Position numbers and translations under genes: made by a program. From positions 1 to 64,000 of the forward strand of contig SIAN01000014.1 of the NCBI GenBank assembly GCA_009691715.1: a stretch of DNA of 64,000 nucleotides. Direction: 5' to 3'. This document shows positions 9,109-18,220 of the stretch, one piece after another. Position 1 is the first letter of the stretch; each line of letters opens with the position of its first letter. Source of the stretch: Planctomycetota bacterium (GTDB lineage: Bacteria; Planctomycetota; B15-G4; SIAN01). A model generated the notes under the pieces. The model saw nothing but the letters and a program-made list of their open reading frames with translations, did no database searches and was not told the DNA's origin.

Positions 9109-10332
9109 TCAGCGCGCGGGACGCCGCAGCAGCTCGGCGTAGAGGGCGAGGGTGGCGGCGCGGGCGGCGCCGATCTCGAAGCGCTGCGCGGAGGGGCGGG
9201 CGGCGGAGGCGAAAGCGGCGCGGCGCTCGGGGTCGGCGAGGAGCGCGAGCGTGGCGGCGGCGAGCGCGGCGACGGCGGCGTGCGGGACAAGCAGGCCGGT
9301 GCGTTCGTGCTCCACGACCTCCTCGACGCCGCTCACGCGGAAGGCGACGACCGGCACGCCTTGGTCGAGCGCCTCCGCAGCCGCGAGGCCGAGCCCTTCG
9401 TAGCGGGTCGCGGTTGCGAAGAGATCGGCGCAGGCGAGCAGCTCGTGCACGTCGTCACGCATGCCGAGCAGGAGGATGCGACTGGCGAGACCGAGCCGCT
9501 CGATCCGCGTCGCGAGGGCGGCGTGTTCCGGTCCGTCGCCGGCAATCCAGAGTCGCGCGCGCGGGCGCTGCGCCGCGACTTGCGCAAATGCGTCAATCAG
9601 GTGATGGAAGCCCTTGTTCTCGACCAGGCGCCCGACGGCGAGCACGATCCCGCCGGCCTCGCGCGCGCCTTCGCCATGCGCGTCGCGATGCGCATCGCCG
9701 ATCAGCGCCGCGTGGCGCGCGCGGAAAGTCGTCCGTTCCGCCGCGGTCGGCAGCGGCTTCGACTCGAAGCCCGAGCGGATCAGCCGGATGCGCGCCGGAT
9801 CGACGCCCGGCACCTGCTCGATCGCGCGCACCACCTCGGCACCGACCGCGATGAAGGCGTCGGCGCGCCGCCACAGCCGCGCCTGCACGAAGCGGCGCAG
9901 CTTCGACCGGAAGTCGGTCGCGGCGCGCTCCTGCGGCAGCAGATGCGGATCGTGGCAGGTAATCACGACCGGAACCCGGAGCCGTCGCCCGACTCGCAAC
10001 CCAAGCCAGTCGGCGTCCGACAGGTGCGTCTGCACCAGCGCCACGCCGTGGCGAACCGCGATCGCCAGCGTCGCCGCCTCGAGCGCGCGCGCATCGCGCA
10101 ACGCCGCCAACGGCCTGTGGATCGGCGCGCGCTGGATCCCGATCACCTCGACCGGCACGTTCGTTGCACGCAGCCGCGCCTCGACCGGCCCGCCGCGATG
10201 CATCGCCACGACCAGCGGCCGCGTCGGCCCGCTCTCCCACCCCGCCACCAGCCGCGCAACGTGCAACTCCGCGCCCCCCATCGACAGGGTCGGCAGCAGA
10301 TGAAGGACACCGAACGGTCGCACCGGATCCAC
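9109..10332 (-). CDS. GT4 family glycosyltransferase
   Basis: A 407-residue GT-B glycosyltransferase starting at GTG. The N-terminal domain opens with LHLLPTLSMGGAELHVARLV, the usual acceptor-side glycine loop. The C-terminal domain has LAVGRLVENKGFHHLIDAF and the nucleotide-sugar binding E-x7-E type segment (TRYEGLGLAAAEALDQGVP) of GT4 (RfaB/WaaG-like) enzymes. It would add a sugar to the lipid-linked repeat unit in the cytoplasm; donor and acceptor cannot be read from sequence. It is divergent from the next GT4 gene with 86 bases between starts. Confidence 0.88.
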   Translation of the reverse strand: MDPVRPFGVLHLLPTLSMGGAELHVARLVAGWESGPTRPLVVAMHRGGPVEARLRATNVPVEVIGIQRAPIHRPLAALRDARALEAATLAIAVRHGVALVQTHLSDADWLGLRVGRRLRVPVVITCHDPHLLPQERAATDFRSKLRRFVQARLWRRADAFIAVGAEVVRAIEQVPGVDPARIRLIRSGFESKPLPTAAERTTFRARHAALIGDAHRDAHGEGAREAGGIVLAVGRLVENKGFHHLIDAFAQVAAQRPRARLWIAGDGPEHAALATRIERLGLASRILLLGMRDDVHELLACADLFATATRYEGLGLAAAEALDQGVPVVAFRVSGVEEVVEHERTGLLVPHAAVAALAAATLALLADPERRAAFASAARPSAQRFEIGAARAATLALYAELLRRPAR

Positions 10333-10418
10333 GGACGCTCAATTACCAAGGAACACGCCGTTCTGGGTTTTCGCGCGCAGCGCGAATCGGCTCACGACTC
10401 TCTGGTAGCGTCGCCGCG

Positions 10419-11555
10419 ATGACCGATCGCGACCCGATCCCCGTCCTGTTCGTCAACACCGACCTGCGCGTCGGCGGGCAGGAGCGCGTGCTGGTCGAGG
10501 TGTTGCGCGGGCTCGATCGGAGCAAGGTGCGGCCGGTGGTCGCCTGCCTCAAGGACGAAGGGGCGCTCGGGCCGCAGGTGCGCGCGCTCGGCGTGCCGCT
10601 GCACGCGAAACTGCTGGCGCACAAGTTCGATCTGCGGGTGCTGCCGCGGCTGATCGGCCTGGTTCGGCGCGAACGGATCGAGGTGGTCTGCACGGTCGGC
10701 TGCGGCGACAAGATGTTCTGGGGGCGCCTCGCGGGCTGGCTCGGCGGTGCGAAGGGGATCGTCTCGGAGATCCACAAGACGCGCGACGCCTCGGGTCGGC
10801 CGGTCATCGAGCGGATGAACCGGCTGCTGGCGCCGATCACCGACGCGTTCGTCGCGGTCGCGCACGGCGCTGCCGACTACCTCGTCGAGCACGAAGGGGT
10901 GCCGCGCGCCAAGGTCGTCGTGATCCACAACGGCGTCGATGTCGAGCGATTCGACGGCAGCGGCAGGACGGCAATACGGGCGGAGCTCCAACTCGCCGAC
11001 GATCAGGTCGCGCTGATGCACGTCGCGGTCTTCCGGCCGGAGAAAGGTCACGCGGTCGTGCTGCGCGCGCTGCGCCAAGTGGTCGACGTGGAGCCGCGCG
11101 TCCGCCTGTTTCTGATTGGCGACGGCCCCGAACGACCGGCCATCGAACGGACGATCGCGGAGCTGTCGCTCGGCGGGCATGTCACGCTGCTCGGTCAGCG
11201 CGACGACGTCGAACGGCTCCTCGCAGCCGGCGACATCGCGCTGCTGGCGTCGTTCGATCGGGTCGAGACCTTTCCGGTGGCGCTGCTCGAAGCGATGGCG
11301 AGCGGGCTGCCGATCGTCGCGACCCGGGTCGGCAGCGTGCATGAGATGGTGACGGAGGGCGAAAATGGCACGCTCGTCGCCCCAGGGGAGGACGTCGGAC
11401 TCGCCGGCGCGCTGCTTCGGTTGATCGGTGATCCGGCGCTCCGATCAAAGTTCGGAATCAGATCTTCGGCCCGGGCTCGCCTCGATTTCCACTGGGAAAA
11501 CATGGTGCGCGCTCGGGAACAGCTCTTTCAGACACTCGCACGGCGATCGGAGTGA
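10419..11555 (+). CDS. GT4 family glycosyltransferase
   Basis: A 378-residue glycosyltransferase. FVNTDLRVGGQERVLVEVL at the start is the acceptor-domain loop; VFRPEKGHAVVLRAL and VETFPVALLEAMASGLPIV in the C-terminal half are the donor-binding motifs of GT4. The ATG at 10419 was chosen because homology begins right after it; longer upstream reading has no family features. It is divergent from another GT4 gene and is followed, after 171 bases, by the initiating glycosyl-phosphate transferase gene. Substrate unknown. Confidence 0.88.
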   Translation: MTDRDPIPVLFVNTDLRVGGQERVLVEVLRGLDRSKVRPVVACLKDEGALGPQVRALGVPLHAKLLAHKFDLRVLPRLIGLVRRERIEVVCTVGCGDKMFWGRLAGWLGGAKGIVSEIHKTRDASGRPVIERMNRLLAPITDAFVAVAHGAADYLVEHEGVPRAKVVVIHNGVDVERFDGSGRTAIRAELQLADDQVALMHVAVFRPEKGHAVVLRALRQVVDVEPRVRLFLIGDGPERPAIERTIAELSLGGHVTLLGQRDDVERLLAAGDIALLASFDRVETFPVALLEAMASGLPIVATRVGSVHEMVTEGENGTLVAPGEDVGLAGALLRLIGDPALRSKFGIRSSARARLDFHWENMVRAREQLFQTLARRSE

Positions 11556-11726
11556 CCGAGCCAGCGCCCGGACGCTGGCCCCGCGATTTGGTAAGCCGTT
11601 TGCTTCACGCGGCGGCGTCGGTTTGCCTTTCCTGCGTTGAATAGTTCTCTCGAACGGTGTTGAACGACTCCTCTCCGATTCGGGTCCGCCCGCCAGCGCT
11701 TCCGTTCGACTGAACGATCGGCCTCG

Positions 11727-13166
11727 ATGCTGCGCGAACACAGCCTCTTCATCCGCCGCGTGCTGATCTACGTCCACGTGGCGATCTCCTTCCTCTCGTA
11801 CGCTGCGTCCGTGCAGCTCCGCGAGCGGATCCTCATCCGCGATCGCGAGTTCCACTTCGACGAGTGGACCCACCTAGTCCTCGCGACCACCGGCATCGCG
11901 ATGTTGGCGCTGTTGCACTCGTTGTTCGGGCTTTACCGCAGCGGCCGACTGCAGGGCTTCATCGTCGACGTGCGTCGGATGGCGTTGGCGCACGCGATCA
12001 CCTTCGGTGCGCTGCTGGCCATCGCGGCCGGCCTGCGGCTCGGGCAGACCAATCGCCTGCAGCTCGGCCTCTTCATCGCGGTGAACGGCATCGCGCTCAC
12101 CGCGCTGCAGCTCTTCATCCGAGGCGTCGCGGCGGCAGCGCGACGGCGGGGCTACAACTTCCGCCAGCTCCTCGTGGTCGTGCATGAGCCGTCGGCGCTG
12201 ACGCAGGTGCTGCGCGAGGTCGAGGAGCATGCGTGGTGGGGCCTGCGCGTGACTGGCGTCGTCATCCCGCCGCTCGAGGGCGACACCCACGAGCAGATCA
12301 AGGCGCTGACTCCGGCCAATGCCGAGGTCGTGCCGATGGCGAATGGCGAACGTTTCCTCGACCTCCATCCCGTCGACGAACTGTGGATCCAGGCGCTGCC
12401 GGCCGCGGAGACCCCGGCGTGGAACCTTGCGCAGGCCGCGACGACGCGCGGCATCTCGGTGCGCTCGCTGCTGCCGCACGATCTGCTGCAGGGCGCCCGC
12501 TGGAGCGTCGAGCAGATCGGCGGGCTCACCACGCTCACTGCCGCGCGCGTGCCACTCGACCAGTTTGCGCTGGCGCTCAAGCGACCGTTCGACCTGGCGC
12601 TTGCGGGCTTCACGCTCCTGCTGACGGCGCCAATCATGCTGCTCGCGGCGTTGCTGGTCGCTTGCAGCGGCGGCTTCCCGATCCTCTTCCGCCAGGAGCG
12701 CGTCGGCCTGAACGGGCGCAAGTTCACGCTGCTCAAGTTCCGGACGATGCACCGTGACGCGGAATCGCGCCTGGCTGGCCTCAAGGCACGGAACGAGATG
12801 CAGGGACCGGTCTTCAAGATGAAGGACGACCCGCGGGTCACGACCATCGGCCGCTGGCTGCGCCGGCTCTCGATCGACGAGCTGCCGCAACTCTGGAACG
12901 TGCTGCGCGGCGAGATGAGCATCGTCGGGCCGCGGCCGCCGTTGCCGAGCGAGGTGAACGTCTACGAGCCGAGCCAGCGCCGCCGACTGTCGGTGCGCCC
13001 CGGCATCACCGGCCTGTGGCAGGTGAAGGGCCGCAACGAGATCACGAGCTTCGACCATTGGGTCGCCCTCGACCTCGAATACATCGACCGCTGGTCGCTC
13101 GGCCTCGACCTGAAGATCCTGCTGCGCACGATTCCGGCAGTGCTTTTCGCCAAAGGCGCGCGGTGA
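11727..13166 (+). CDS. Undecaprenyl-phosphate glycosyl-1-phosphate transferase (WbaP/ExoY type)
   Basis: A 479-residue initiating transferase that loads the first sugar-phosphate on undecaprenyl phosphate. It has four or five N-terminal membrane segments, a central CoA-binding-like domain (about 130-260), and a C-terminal catalytic domain (about 285-479) with QERVGLNGRKFTLLKFRTM, then DELPQLWNVLRGEMSIVGPRP and RPGITGLWQVKGRNE. These are hallmark motifs of the bacterial sugar transferase family (PF02397). This architecture matches long WbaP/WcaJ-type enzymes. The stop overlaps the following glycosyltransferase start as GTGA. Confidence 0.93.
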   Translation: MLREHSLFIRRVLIYVHVAISFLSYAASVQLRERILIRDREFHFDEWTHLVLATTGIAMLALLHSLFGLYRSGRLQGFIVDVRRMALAHAITFGALLAIAAGLRLGQTNRLQLGLFIAVNGIALTALQLFIRGVAAAARRRGYNFRQLLVVVHEPSALTQVLREVEEHAWWGLRVTGVVIPPLEGDTHEQIKALTPANAEVVPMANGERFLDLHPVDELWIQALPAAETPAWNLAQAATTRGISVRSLLPHDLLQGARWSVEQIGGLTTLTAARVPLDQFALALKRPFDLALAGFTLLLTAPIMLLAALLVACSGGFPILFRQERVGLNGRKFTLLKFRTMHRDAESRLAGLKARNEMQGPVFKMKDDPRVTTIGRWLRRLSIDELPQLWNVLRGEMSIVGPRPPLPSEVNVYEPSQRRRLSVRPGITGLWQVKGRNEITSFDHWVALDLEYIDRWSLGLDLKILLRTIPAVLFAKGAR

Positions 13167-14485
13167 GCGCGGGACCGGCGGCGCCGAGGGCGCCGACTGC
13201 GAAACAGCGCCGCGCGACGATCGTGGTCCAGAACCTGCCGGTGCCGCTTGATCGGCGCGTCTGGTCGGAGGCGTGCGCGCTGCGCGACGCGGGCTGGAGC
13301 GTCTCGATCGTCGCCCATCGCGGCGAGGGGCAGCCGTGGCACGAACGGCTCGAAGGCATCGAGTGCTGCCGTTATCCAGCGCCACTGCAGGCGCGCGGCG
13401 CGGTCGGTTACGCGATCGAGTTCGGCTGGTGCTGGGTGCTGACGCTGCTCTGGTGCGTGCGCCTGCTGCTGACGCGCGGCATCGACGTGCTGCACGCCTG
13501 CAACCCGCCGGACACCTTTTTCGCCATCGCCTGGCTGCTGCGCCCGTTCGGCGTGCACTTCCTGTTCGACCAGCACGATCTCTGCCCCGAGCTACTGCGC
13601 GCGAAGCAAGGCGACGCGACCAGGCCGACCTGCTTCCTCGACGCGCTCCTCTGGCTCGAGCGGCGCACCTATCGCGCCGCGCGCGTCGTGATCGCGCCGA
13701 ACGAAAGCTACGCCGAGATCGCGCGCGGTCGCGGCGGCAAGGTCGCGGCGGATGTCTTTGTCGTGCGCTCGGCGCCGCCCCGCGACCGATTCATGCCGGC
13801 AGGGCCCGACGCGATGCGCGACTCGCGTTGGCGGCGCGGGCGAAAGCAGATGATCGGCTACATCGGTGTCATGGGTCGCCAGGACGGTGTCGACTTGCTG
13901 CTGCGCGCGGCGGCGCTGCTGATCCGCGGCGGTAGCGGCGGCGGCGCGAAGTTCGGCCTGGAGAGCGGTGGCGAAGCAGCGCGACGCTCGCTCGGCCTGG
14001 TGCTGATCGGCAACGGCGACGAGTTCACGGCGCTGCAGGCGCTTGCGCGCAAACTCGGCATCGCCGAGCACGTCGAGTTCACCGGCCGCGTGCATGACCT
14101 CGCGACCATCGCGGCGGCGCTTTCGAGCTGCGACATCGGCGCCTGCCCCGATCCGAACAACGCCTTCAACGACCGCTCCTCGATGAACAAGATCGTCGAG
14201 TACATGGCGCTGGCGAAGCCGGTCGCGGGATTCACCCTGCAGGAGAGCGTGCGCACGCTGGCCGGCGGCGGCGAGCTGGCGGAGTTCGCGACGGGCGCGA
14301 CCGGAGGCGACGCTGCGGCGCTCGCGGCGCCTGCCGCGCTCGCCGGCGCGCTGGCGAAGCTGCTCGATGATCCAGCTCGCGCGCGGGAGCTCGGCCGCAG
14401 GAATCGGGCGCGTTTCGAGCAGGAGCTCTGCTGGGAGCGGCAAGTGCCCGCGCTGCTCGCAGCGTACGAACGGAGCATCGCGTGA
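13163..14485 (+). CDS. GT4-like glycosyltransferase
   Basis: A 440-residue GT-B protein. IVVQNLPVPLDRRVWSEA is characteristic of a GT4 subgroup in exopolysaccharide loci; the C-terminal half has IGYIGVMGRQDGVDLLLRA and NDRSSMNKIVEYMALAKPV, the donor-binding region. GTG at 13163 was chosen because it overlaps the upstream stop (GTGA) and the family motif starts 20 residues later. A glycine-rich insert (GGSGGGAKFGLESGG-like) separates two conserved strands. Its own stop overlaps the next gene as GTGA, giving a three-gene translationally coupled unit. Confidence 0.88.
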   Translation: MSAGPAAPRAPTAKQRRATIVVQNLPVPLDRRVWSEACALRDAGWSVSIVAHRGEGQPWHERLEGIECCRYPAPLQARGAVGYAIEFGWCWVLTLLWCVRLLLTRGIDVLHACNPPDTFFAIAWLLRPFGVHFLFDQHDLCPELLRAKQGDATRPTCFLDALLWLERRTYRAARVVIAPNESYAEIARGRGGKVAADVFVVRSAPPRDRFMPAGPDAMRDSRWRRGRKQMIGYIGVMGRQDGVDLLLRAAALLIRGGSGGGAKFGLESGGEAARRSLGLVLIGNGDEFTALQALARKLGIAEHVEFTGRVHDLATIAAALSSCDIGACPDPNNAFNDRSSMNKIVEYMALAKPVAGFTLQESVRTLAGGGELAEFATGATGGDAAALAAPAALAGALAKLLDDPARARELGRRNRARFEQELCWERQVPALLAAYERSIA

Positions 14486-16497
14486 ATGCGGCGCGACGCC
14501 ACGGTGTGCTGACCGGACTCGCGATCGGCCTGGTCGAGGCCGCGCTGGTGCTCTCCGGCGCGACCAACACGTTCCTGCGCTGGTACGAGTGGATGTTGAT
14601 GCCGTTCGCGGGCGTCGTGATCTACGTGCTGGGTGGACTCGCGGGCGGCGTGCTGCTCGGTCGGTGGCTCGGTGAACATCGCGCGCCGTGGTGGCTGCTC
14701 TTCGTCGCGGGCAGCGCGTGGCTGGTGAAGTGCCGCTTCATGACGGTGCAGCCGGCTCGCATCGCGCTGGCGATCGGCGGCGGACTTGCGGCGGCGGTGC
14801 TGCTGGCGTGGATGCTGCGGCGGAAGACGGCGCCAAGCGTGGACATCGTCGCGCGTTTCGTCGCAGTCGCGGCGAATAGCGTGCTGCTCGGCGGAACGTT
14901 GCGCGCAGCAGCGAGCATCGGCGGGGTGACGGGAGTCGCGCTCGACTGCGCAGCGCTGATCGCGGCGCTCGGCGGCGCCGTGCTGGCGTCGCCTCGGGTC
15001 GCGACGATGACACCTCGCGATTCGAACCGGCGACTGCTGCTGTTCCTCGTCGCGATCGCCTCGCTCGCGCCGGCGAGCGCGTTGCACCGCCAGGTCGCGC
15101 AACCGCCGCTCGACCGCGCACCGAACGCCGCGACGCCTGCGCGTCCGCGCGCTCTCGCTCCCGCCGACGCCCCGGATGTCGTGCTGGTCACTTGGGACAC
15201 GGTGCGTACCGACTCGCTGCCGTGTTTCGGCGGCGGCGGACTCGACACGCCCGCCCTCGACCGGCTGGTGCGCGAGGGGGCGCTCTTCACCGACTGCCGC
15301 GCCGTCGCACCCTCGACCGCGCCGGCGCACGTGAGCCTGCTGACCGGCCTGATGCCGCCACGCCATGGGCTGCGCAGCAACGGCGACACCGCGCCCGTGA
15401 TCGCGACGCCGCGCCTGCCCGAGCTGCTCGACGCCGCGGGCTATCGCACCGGCGGATTCGTCTCGACCTACGTGTTGCGCAAGGTGTACGGCTTCGACCG
15501 TGGGTTCCAGCACTACGACGACCGCGGCGCGCACACGCCGCTTGGGAATTATATAAGCCGCTTCGACTTCGGCTCGATGCTGGTGCGCAAGTTCGTCCCC
15601 GCAAAGTTGCGCGAAACGGGAACGCACACGCCGGGCCGGGTGACACTGCAGCGCGCGCAGGAGTGGCTCGCGCCAACCAACGCACCGACCGCCGCACCGC
15701 GCTTCCTCTGGACCCACTACTACGACGCCCACCTGCCCTTCACGCCCGAGTCGCCCTTCCGCGAACGAACCCTCGCGCGCGCCACCGAAGGCCCGCGCGC
15801 CGCTGATCCAGCGCAGCAGGACGCGCTGATCGCCCAACGCGCCGAGATCGAACTGCTCGATGCCTTGCTCGGCGAGCTGCTCGCAACGCTCGAACGCGGC
15901 GACCCAGGACTGCGGCGCACCTGGATCGTGCTCGTCGCCGACCACGGCGAGTGCTTCGGCGAAGGCGGCCACATCGGCCACCACCGCGTGCTCTACGACG
16001 CCACGCAACACGTCGCGCTGGCGATCCGTCCGCCGACCGGCACCCCTGGCCTGCCGACCGGCGTACGCGTCGACGTGCCGTGCAATCAGGTCGATGTCGC
16101 GCCGACATTGTGCGACGCGCTCGGTGGTGCGCTCGACGGCGCGCCACACGCGATCGACGGCACCTCGCTGCTGCCCGCTTGGCGCGGCGAGGAGTTCCCC
16201 GAGCGCGGCTTCTACATGGAGGCCTACCAGTCCGAACTCGGCGACCAACGTCTGCAAGGCTGGTCCGAACGCGGCCACGACCTCGTGCGCGCGCTCGATG
16301 GCAAGGTCGAACTCTTCGCGCCCGAGGCGCCGCTCCCAGTCGATGTGAGCGATGCGCAGCCCGACATCCGCGACCGGCTGCAGCAACGCCTCGACGCCTG
16401 GCTCGAAGCTCACCCAGCGATTGAAGGTGGAGCACGCGCGCTGTCGGACGAAGAGCAAAGCGCGCTGCGGGCGCTGGGGTACGCGAACGGGGGTTGA
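14482..16497 (+). CDS. Membrane sulfatase-fold protein with Thr at the formylglycine site
   Basis: A 671-residue protein with about five N-terminal membrane segments and a periplasmic alkaline-phosphatase-superfamily domain from about residue 230 (VVLVTWDTVRTDSLPCFGG) with the metal site ADHGECFGEGGHIGHH. Classical sulfatases have C/S-x-P-x-R; here the segment is STAPAHVSLLTG, so Thr replaces the Cys and His replaces the Arg. It cannot be converted to formylglycine, and the layout resembles phosphoglycerol or phosphoethanolamine transferases, which use Thr. A glycan-modifying transferase role is inferred from this and from the exopolysaccharide context. GTG start overlaps the upstream stop. 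Confidence 0.8.
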   Translation: MNAARRHGVLTGLAIGLVEAALVLSGATNTFLRWYEWMLMPFAGVVIYVLGGLAGGVLLGRWLGEHRAPWWLLFVAGSAWLVKCRFMTVQPARIALAIGGGLAAAVLLAWMLRRKTAPSVDIVARFVAVAANSVLLGGTLRAAASIGGVTGVALDCAALIAALGGAVLASPRVATMTPRDSNRRLLLFLVAIASLAPASALHRQVAQPPLDRAPNAATPARPRALAPADAPDVVLVTWDTVRTDSLPCFGGGGLDTPALDRLVREGALFTDCRAVAPSTAPAHVSLLTGLMPPRHGLRSNGDTAPVIATPRLPELLDAAGYRTGGFVSTYVLRKVYGFDRGFQHYDDRGAHTPLGNYISRFDFGSMLVRKFVPAKLRETGTHTPGRVTLQRAQEWLAPTNAPTAAPRFLWTHYYDAHLPFTPESPFRERTLARATEGPRAADPAQQDALIAQRAEIELLDALLGELLATLERGDPGLRRTWIVLVADHGECFGEGGHIGHHRVLYDATQHVALAIRPPTGTPGLPTGVRVDVPCNQVDVAPTLCDALGGALDGAPHAIDGTSLLPAWRGEEFPERGFYMEAYQSELGDQRLQGWSERGHDLVRALDGKVELFAPEAPLPVDVSDAQPDIRDRLQQRLDAWLEAHPAIEGGARALSDEEQSALRALGYANGG

Positions 16498-16654
16498 ACG
16501 ACGCGTCCGTTCAGTCAGCCGCCGGTGTCCACGAACGTTGCCGGCACCGCTCGAGCAGCTTGAAATGCGGCATCAATGGTTCGCGCCGATTGGCGACGTG
16601 CCGGTCGCGCCGCTCATCCTCCGATGACGAGCTCCGCGCCGTTGCTGAACGTGA

Positions 16655-16668
16655 GCGCCAGCTGGCGC
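16655..16668. repeat. 14-bp perfect palindrome in intergenic region
   Basis: GCGCCAGCTGGCGC reads the same on both strands and lies 83 bases before the ATPase start, in a 253-base gap that holds no recognised gene. It could be an operator half-site pair, but nothing independent supports that. Downstream of it, 16690-16735 is noticeably richer in A and T than the rest of the window and holds TACAGACATAAT, a plausible -10 region. Confidence 0.3.
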
Positions 16669-16750
16669 AAGCCGATGCACCCGTCGGCGACATAAGTCAC
16701 TACAGACATAATGCTTGACGAACATCAACTGTCGGAGGAAGCTGCCCTTC

Positions 16751-18022
16751 GTGAACATGACCTTCGTGAACCGCGAAGCGGAATTGCGCGAGCTGGACGC
16801 GGCGGCGAAGCGCGGCGGGCTGCTCGTGCTGTTCGGCCGGCGTCGCGTGGGCAAGACGCGATTGCTGAAGCACTGGCTCCAAGGTTGCGGCGGCCTCTAC
16901 AGCCAAGCCATCGAAGCCCAGCGCGACCTGCAGATCCAGCAGCTGTTCGAGGATCTCCGCCCGCAGCTCGAAACCCGAATCGTGCCCAAGACCTGGTCGG
17001 AGCTGTTCGAGGTACTTGCGCTGCAGAAGAGGCGCTGGGTGCTTTGCCTCGACGAGTTCCCCTACCTCACCGCAGTGGACCCGTCGCTGCCGAGCCAACT
17101 GCAGAAGTGGCTCGACCATTCGCTTCCACCCGGCTGCCTGCTGATCCTCGCCGGGTCGAGCACGCGGATGATGAACAGCCTCTTCTTGGACCGCGCGGCG
17201 CCGCTCTACGGTCGCGCTCGCAAGCTGCTTCACCTTCGCCCGATGCCCTACGCCGCGTTCTGCAAGGCCTGCGGACAATCGCCGAAAAACGTCGAGTCGT
17301 TCGAGAAGTTCGCCTGCGTCGGCGGGATCCCGAAGTACTGGGAGTTTGTCGAGGCGAAGGAAGACGTGGTGGCATTGGCCGAGTCGCTCTACTTCGATTT
17401 TGCCCCCTACATGGAGCAGGAACCGCAGCGGATCCTGCGCGATGAAGGGGTCAGCGGCCTGAACGCCCTGGCCGTGCTGGAAGCTGTGGGGCGTGGCGCC
17501 GAGCGTCCGTCCGAGATCGCCGCCCGGCTCGGTACCGTGCAGACGAACCTCTCGCGACTGCTGGCGCAGCTCCTCGACGCCTCCATCCTGAGGCGCGAAT
17601 TGCCATTCGGCGAGAGCATGCGGTCGACCAAGAAGACGCGCTACCGAATCGACGACCCGACGATGCGCTTCTGGTTCCGGGTCTTCTCGCCGCACCAGAG
17701 CCGGTGGCGGACCTACGCGACGGCAGAGAAGCGAAAGCTCATCCACGACCACGCCGCAACGGTGTTCGAGGATTTCTGTCGTACCCGCATCCCCGGCGCG
17801 CAACGGTATTGGGAGCGCGGCATCGAACTCGACTTCGTTGCGCCTGACCCGGACCACCCGAAGCGGTTGCTGGCGGTCGAGGTGAAGTGGCGTCGCCTGA
17901 GCGCGGCCGAGCGGAAGCACGTCCTCCGCCAGCTTGCGGACAAGTGGGATCGCTGCTCCTTGCGCGAACGGCACCCGAACGTGCGGTTCGAGGTGCAGGA
18001 CGCCAGCATCCTCGCCGAGTGA
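16751..18022 (+). CDS. Archaeal-type AAA ATPase with DUF234 nuclease-like domain
   Basis: A 423-residue protein. It has a Walker A GRRRVGKT, Walker B VLCLDEFPYL and a sensor-like LILAGSSTRMM, then a winged-helix segment (GRGAERPSEIAARLGTVQTNLSRLL), and a C-terminal DUF234 domain with YRIDDPTMRFWFRVF and a PD-(D/E)xK-like pattern (IELDFVA then LAVEVKWR). These STAND-related ATPases are common mobile or defence-like accessory genes whose role is poorly known. The GTG at 16751 was chosen for the GGAGGA ribosome site at 16734-16739; an ATG two codons on is possible. No neighbour is co-oriented closely, so it looks like an isolated, possibly acquired gene. Confidence 0.85.
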   Translation: MNMTFVNREAELRELDAAAKRGGLLVLFGRRRVGKTRLLKHWLQGCGGLYSQAIEAQRDLQIQQLFEDLRPQLETRIVPKTWSELFEVLALQKRRWVLCLDEFPYLTAVDPSLPSQLQKWLDHSLPPGCLLILAGSSTRMMNSLFLDRAAPLYGRARKLLHLRPMPYAAFCKACGQSPKNVESFEKFACVGGIPKYWEFVEAKEDVVALAESLYFDFAPYMEQEPQRILRDEGVSGLNALAVLEAVGRGAERPSEIAARLGTVQTNLSRLLAQLLDASILRRELPFGESMRSTKKTRYRIDDPTMRFWFRVFSPHQSRWRTYATAEKRKLIHDHAATVFEDFCRTRIPGAQRYWERGIELDFVAPDPDHPKRLLAVEVKWRRLSAAERKHVLRQLADKWDRCSLRERHPNVRFEVQDASILAE

Positions 18023-18220
18023 TCCGCCGCTGACCGTACCCCACAACTCCCCCGCTGAACACGGATGACGACGCGGTGGACTGGAACAGTTGGTAGGCAG
18101 TCGTGATCACGGCCTGGTGCAGAGCGGGCGGCGCGGCGGGCGGAGTGCGGGTGCGTTGCGAACACTGCGCTCGCTGCAGTCTCATTGATCGCGGCGCCGG
18201 CGAATCACTTTCGAGCGCCG

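Noticed and set aside
13858..16458. 866-residue minus-strand frame
   Set aside because: Antisense to the GT4 and sulfatase-fold genes, which have clear motifs; composition is that of a shadow.
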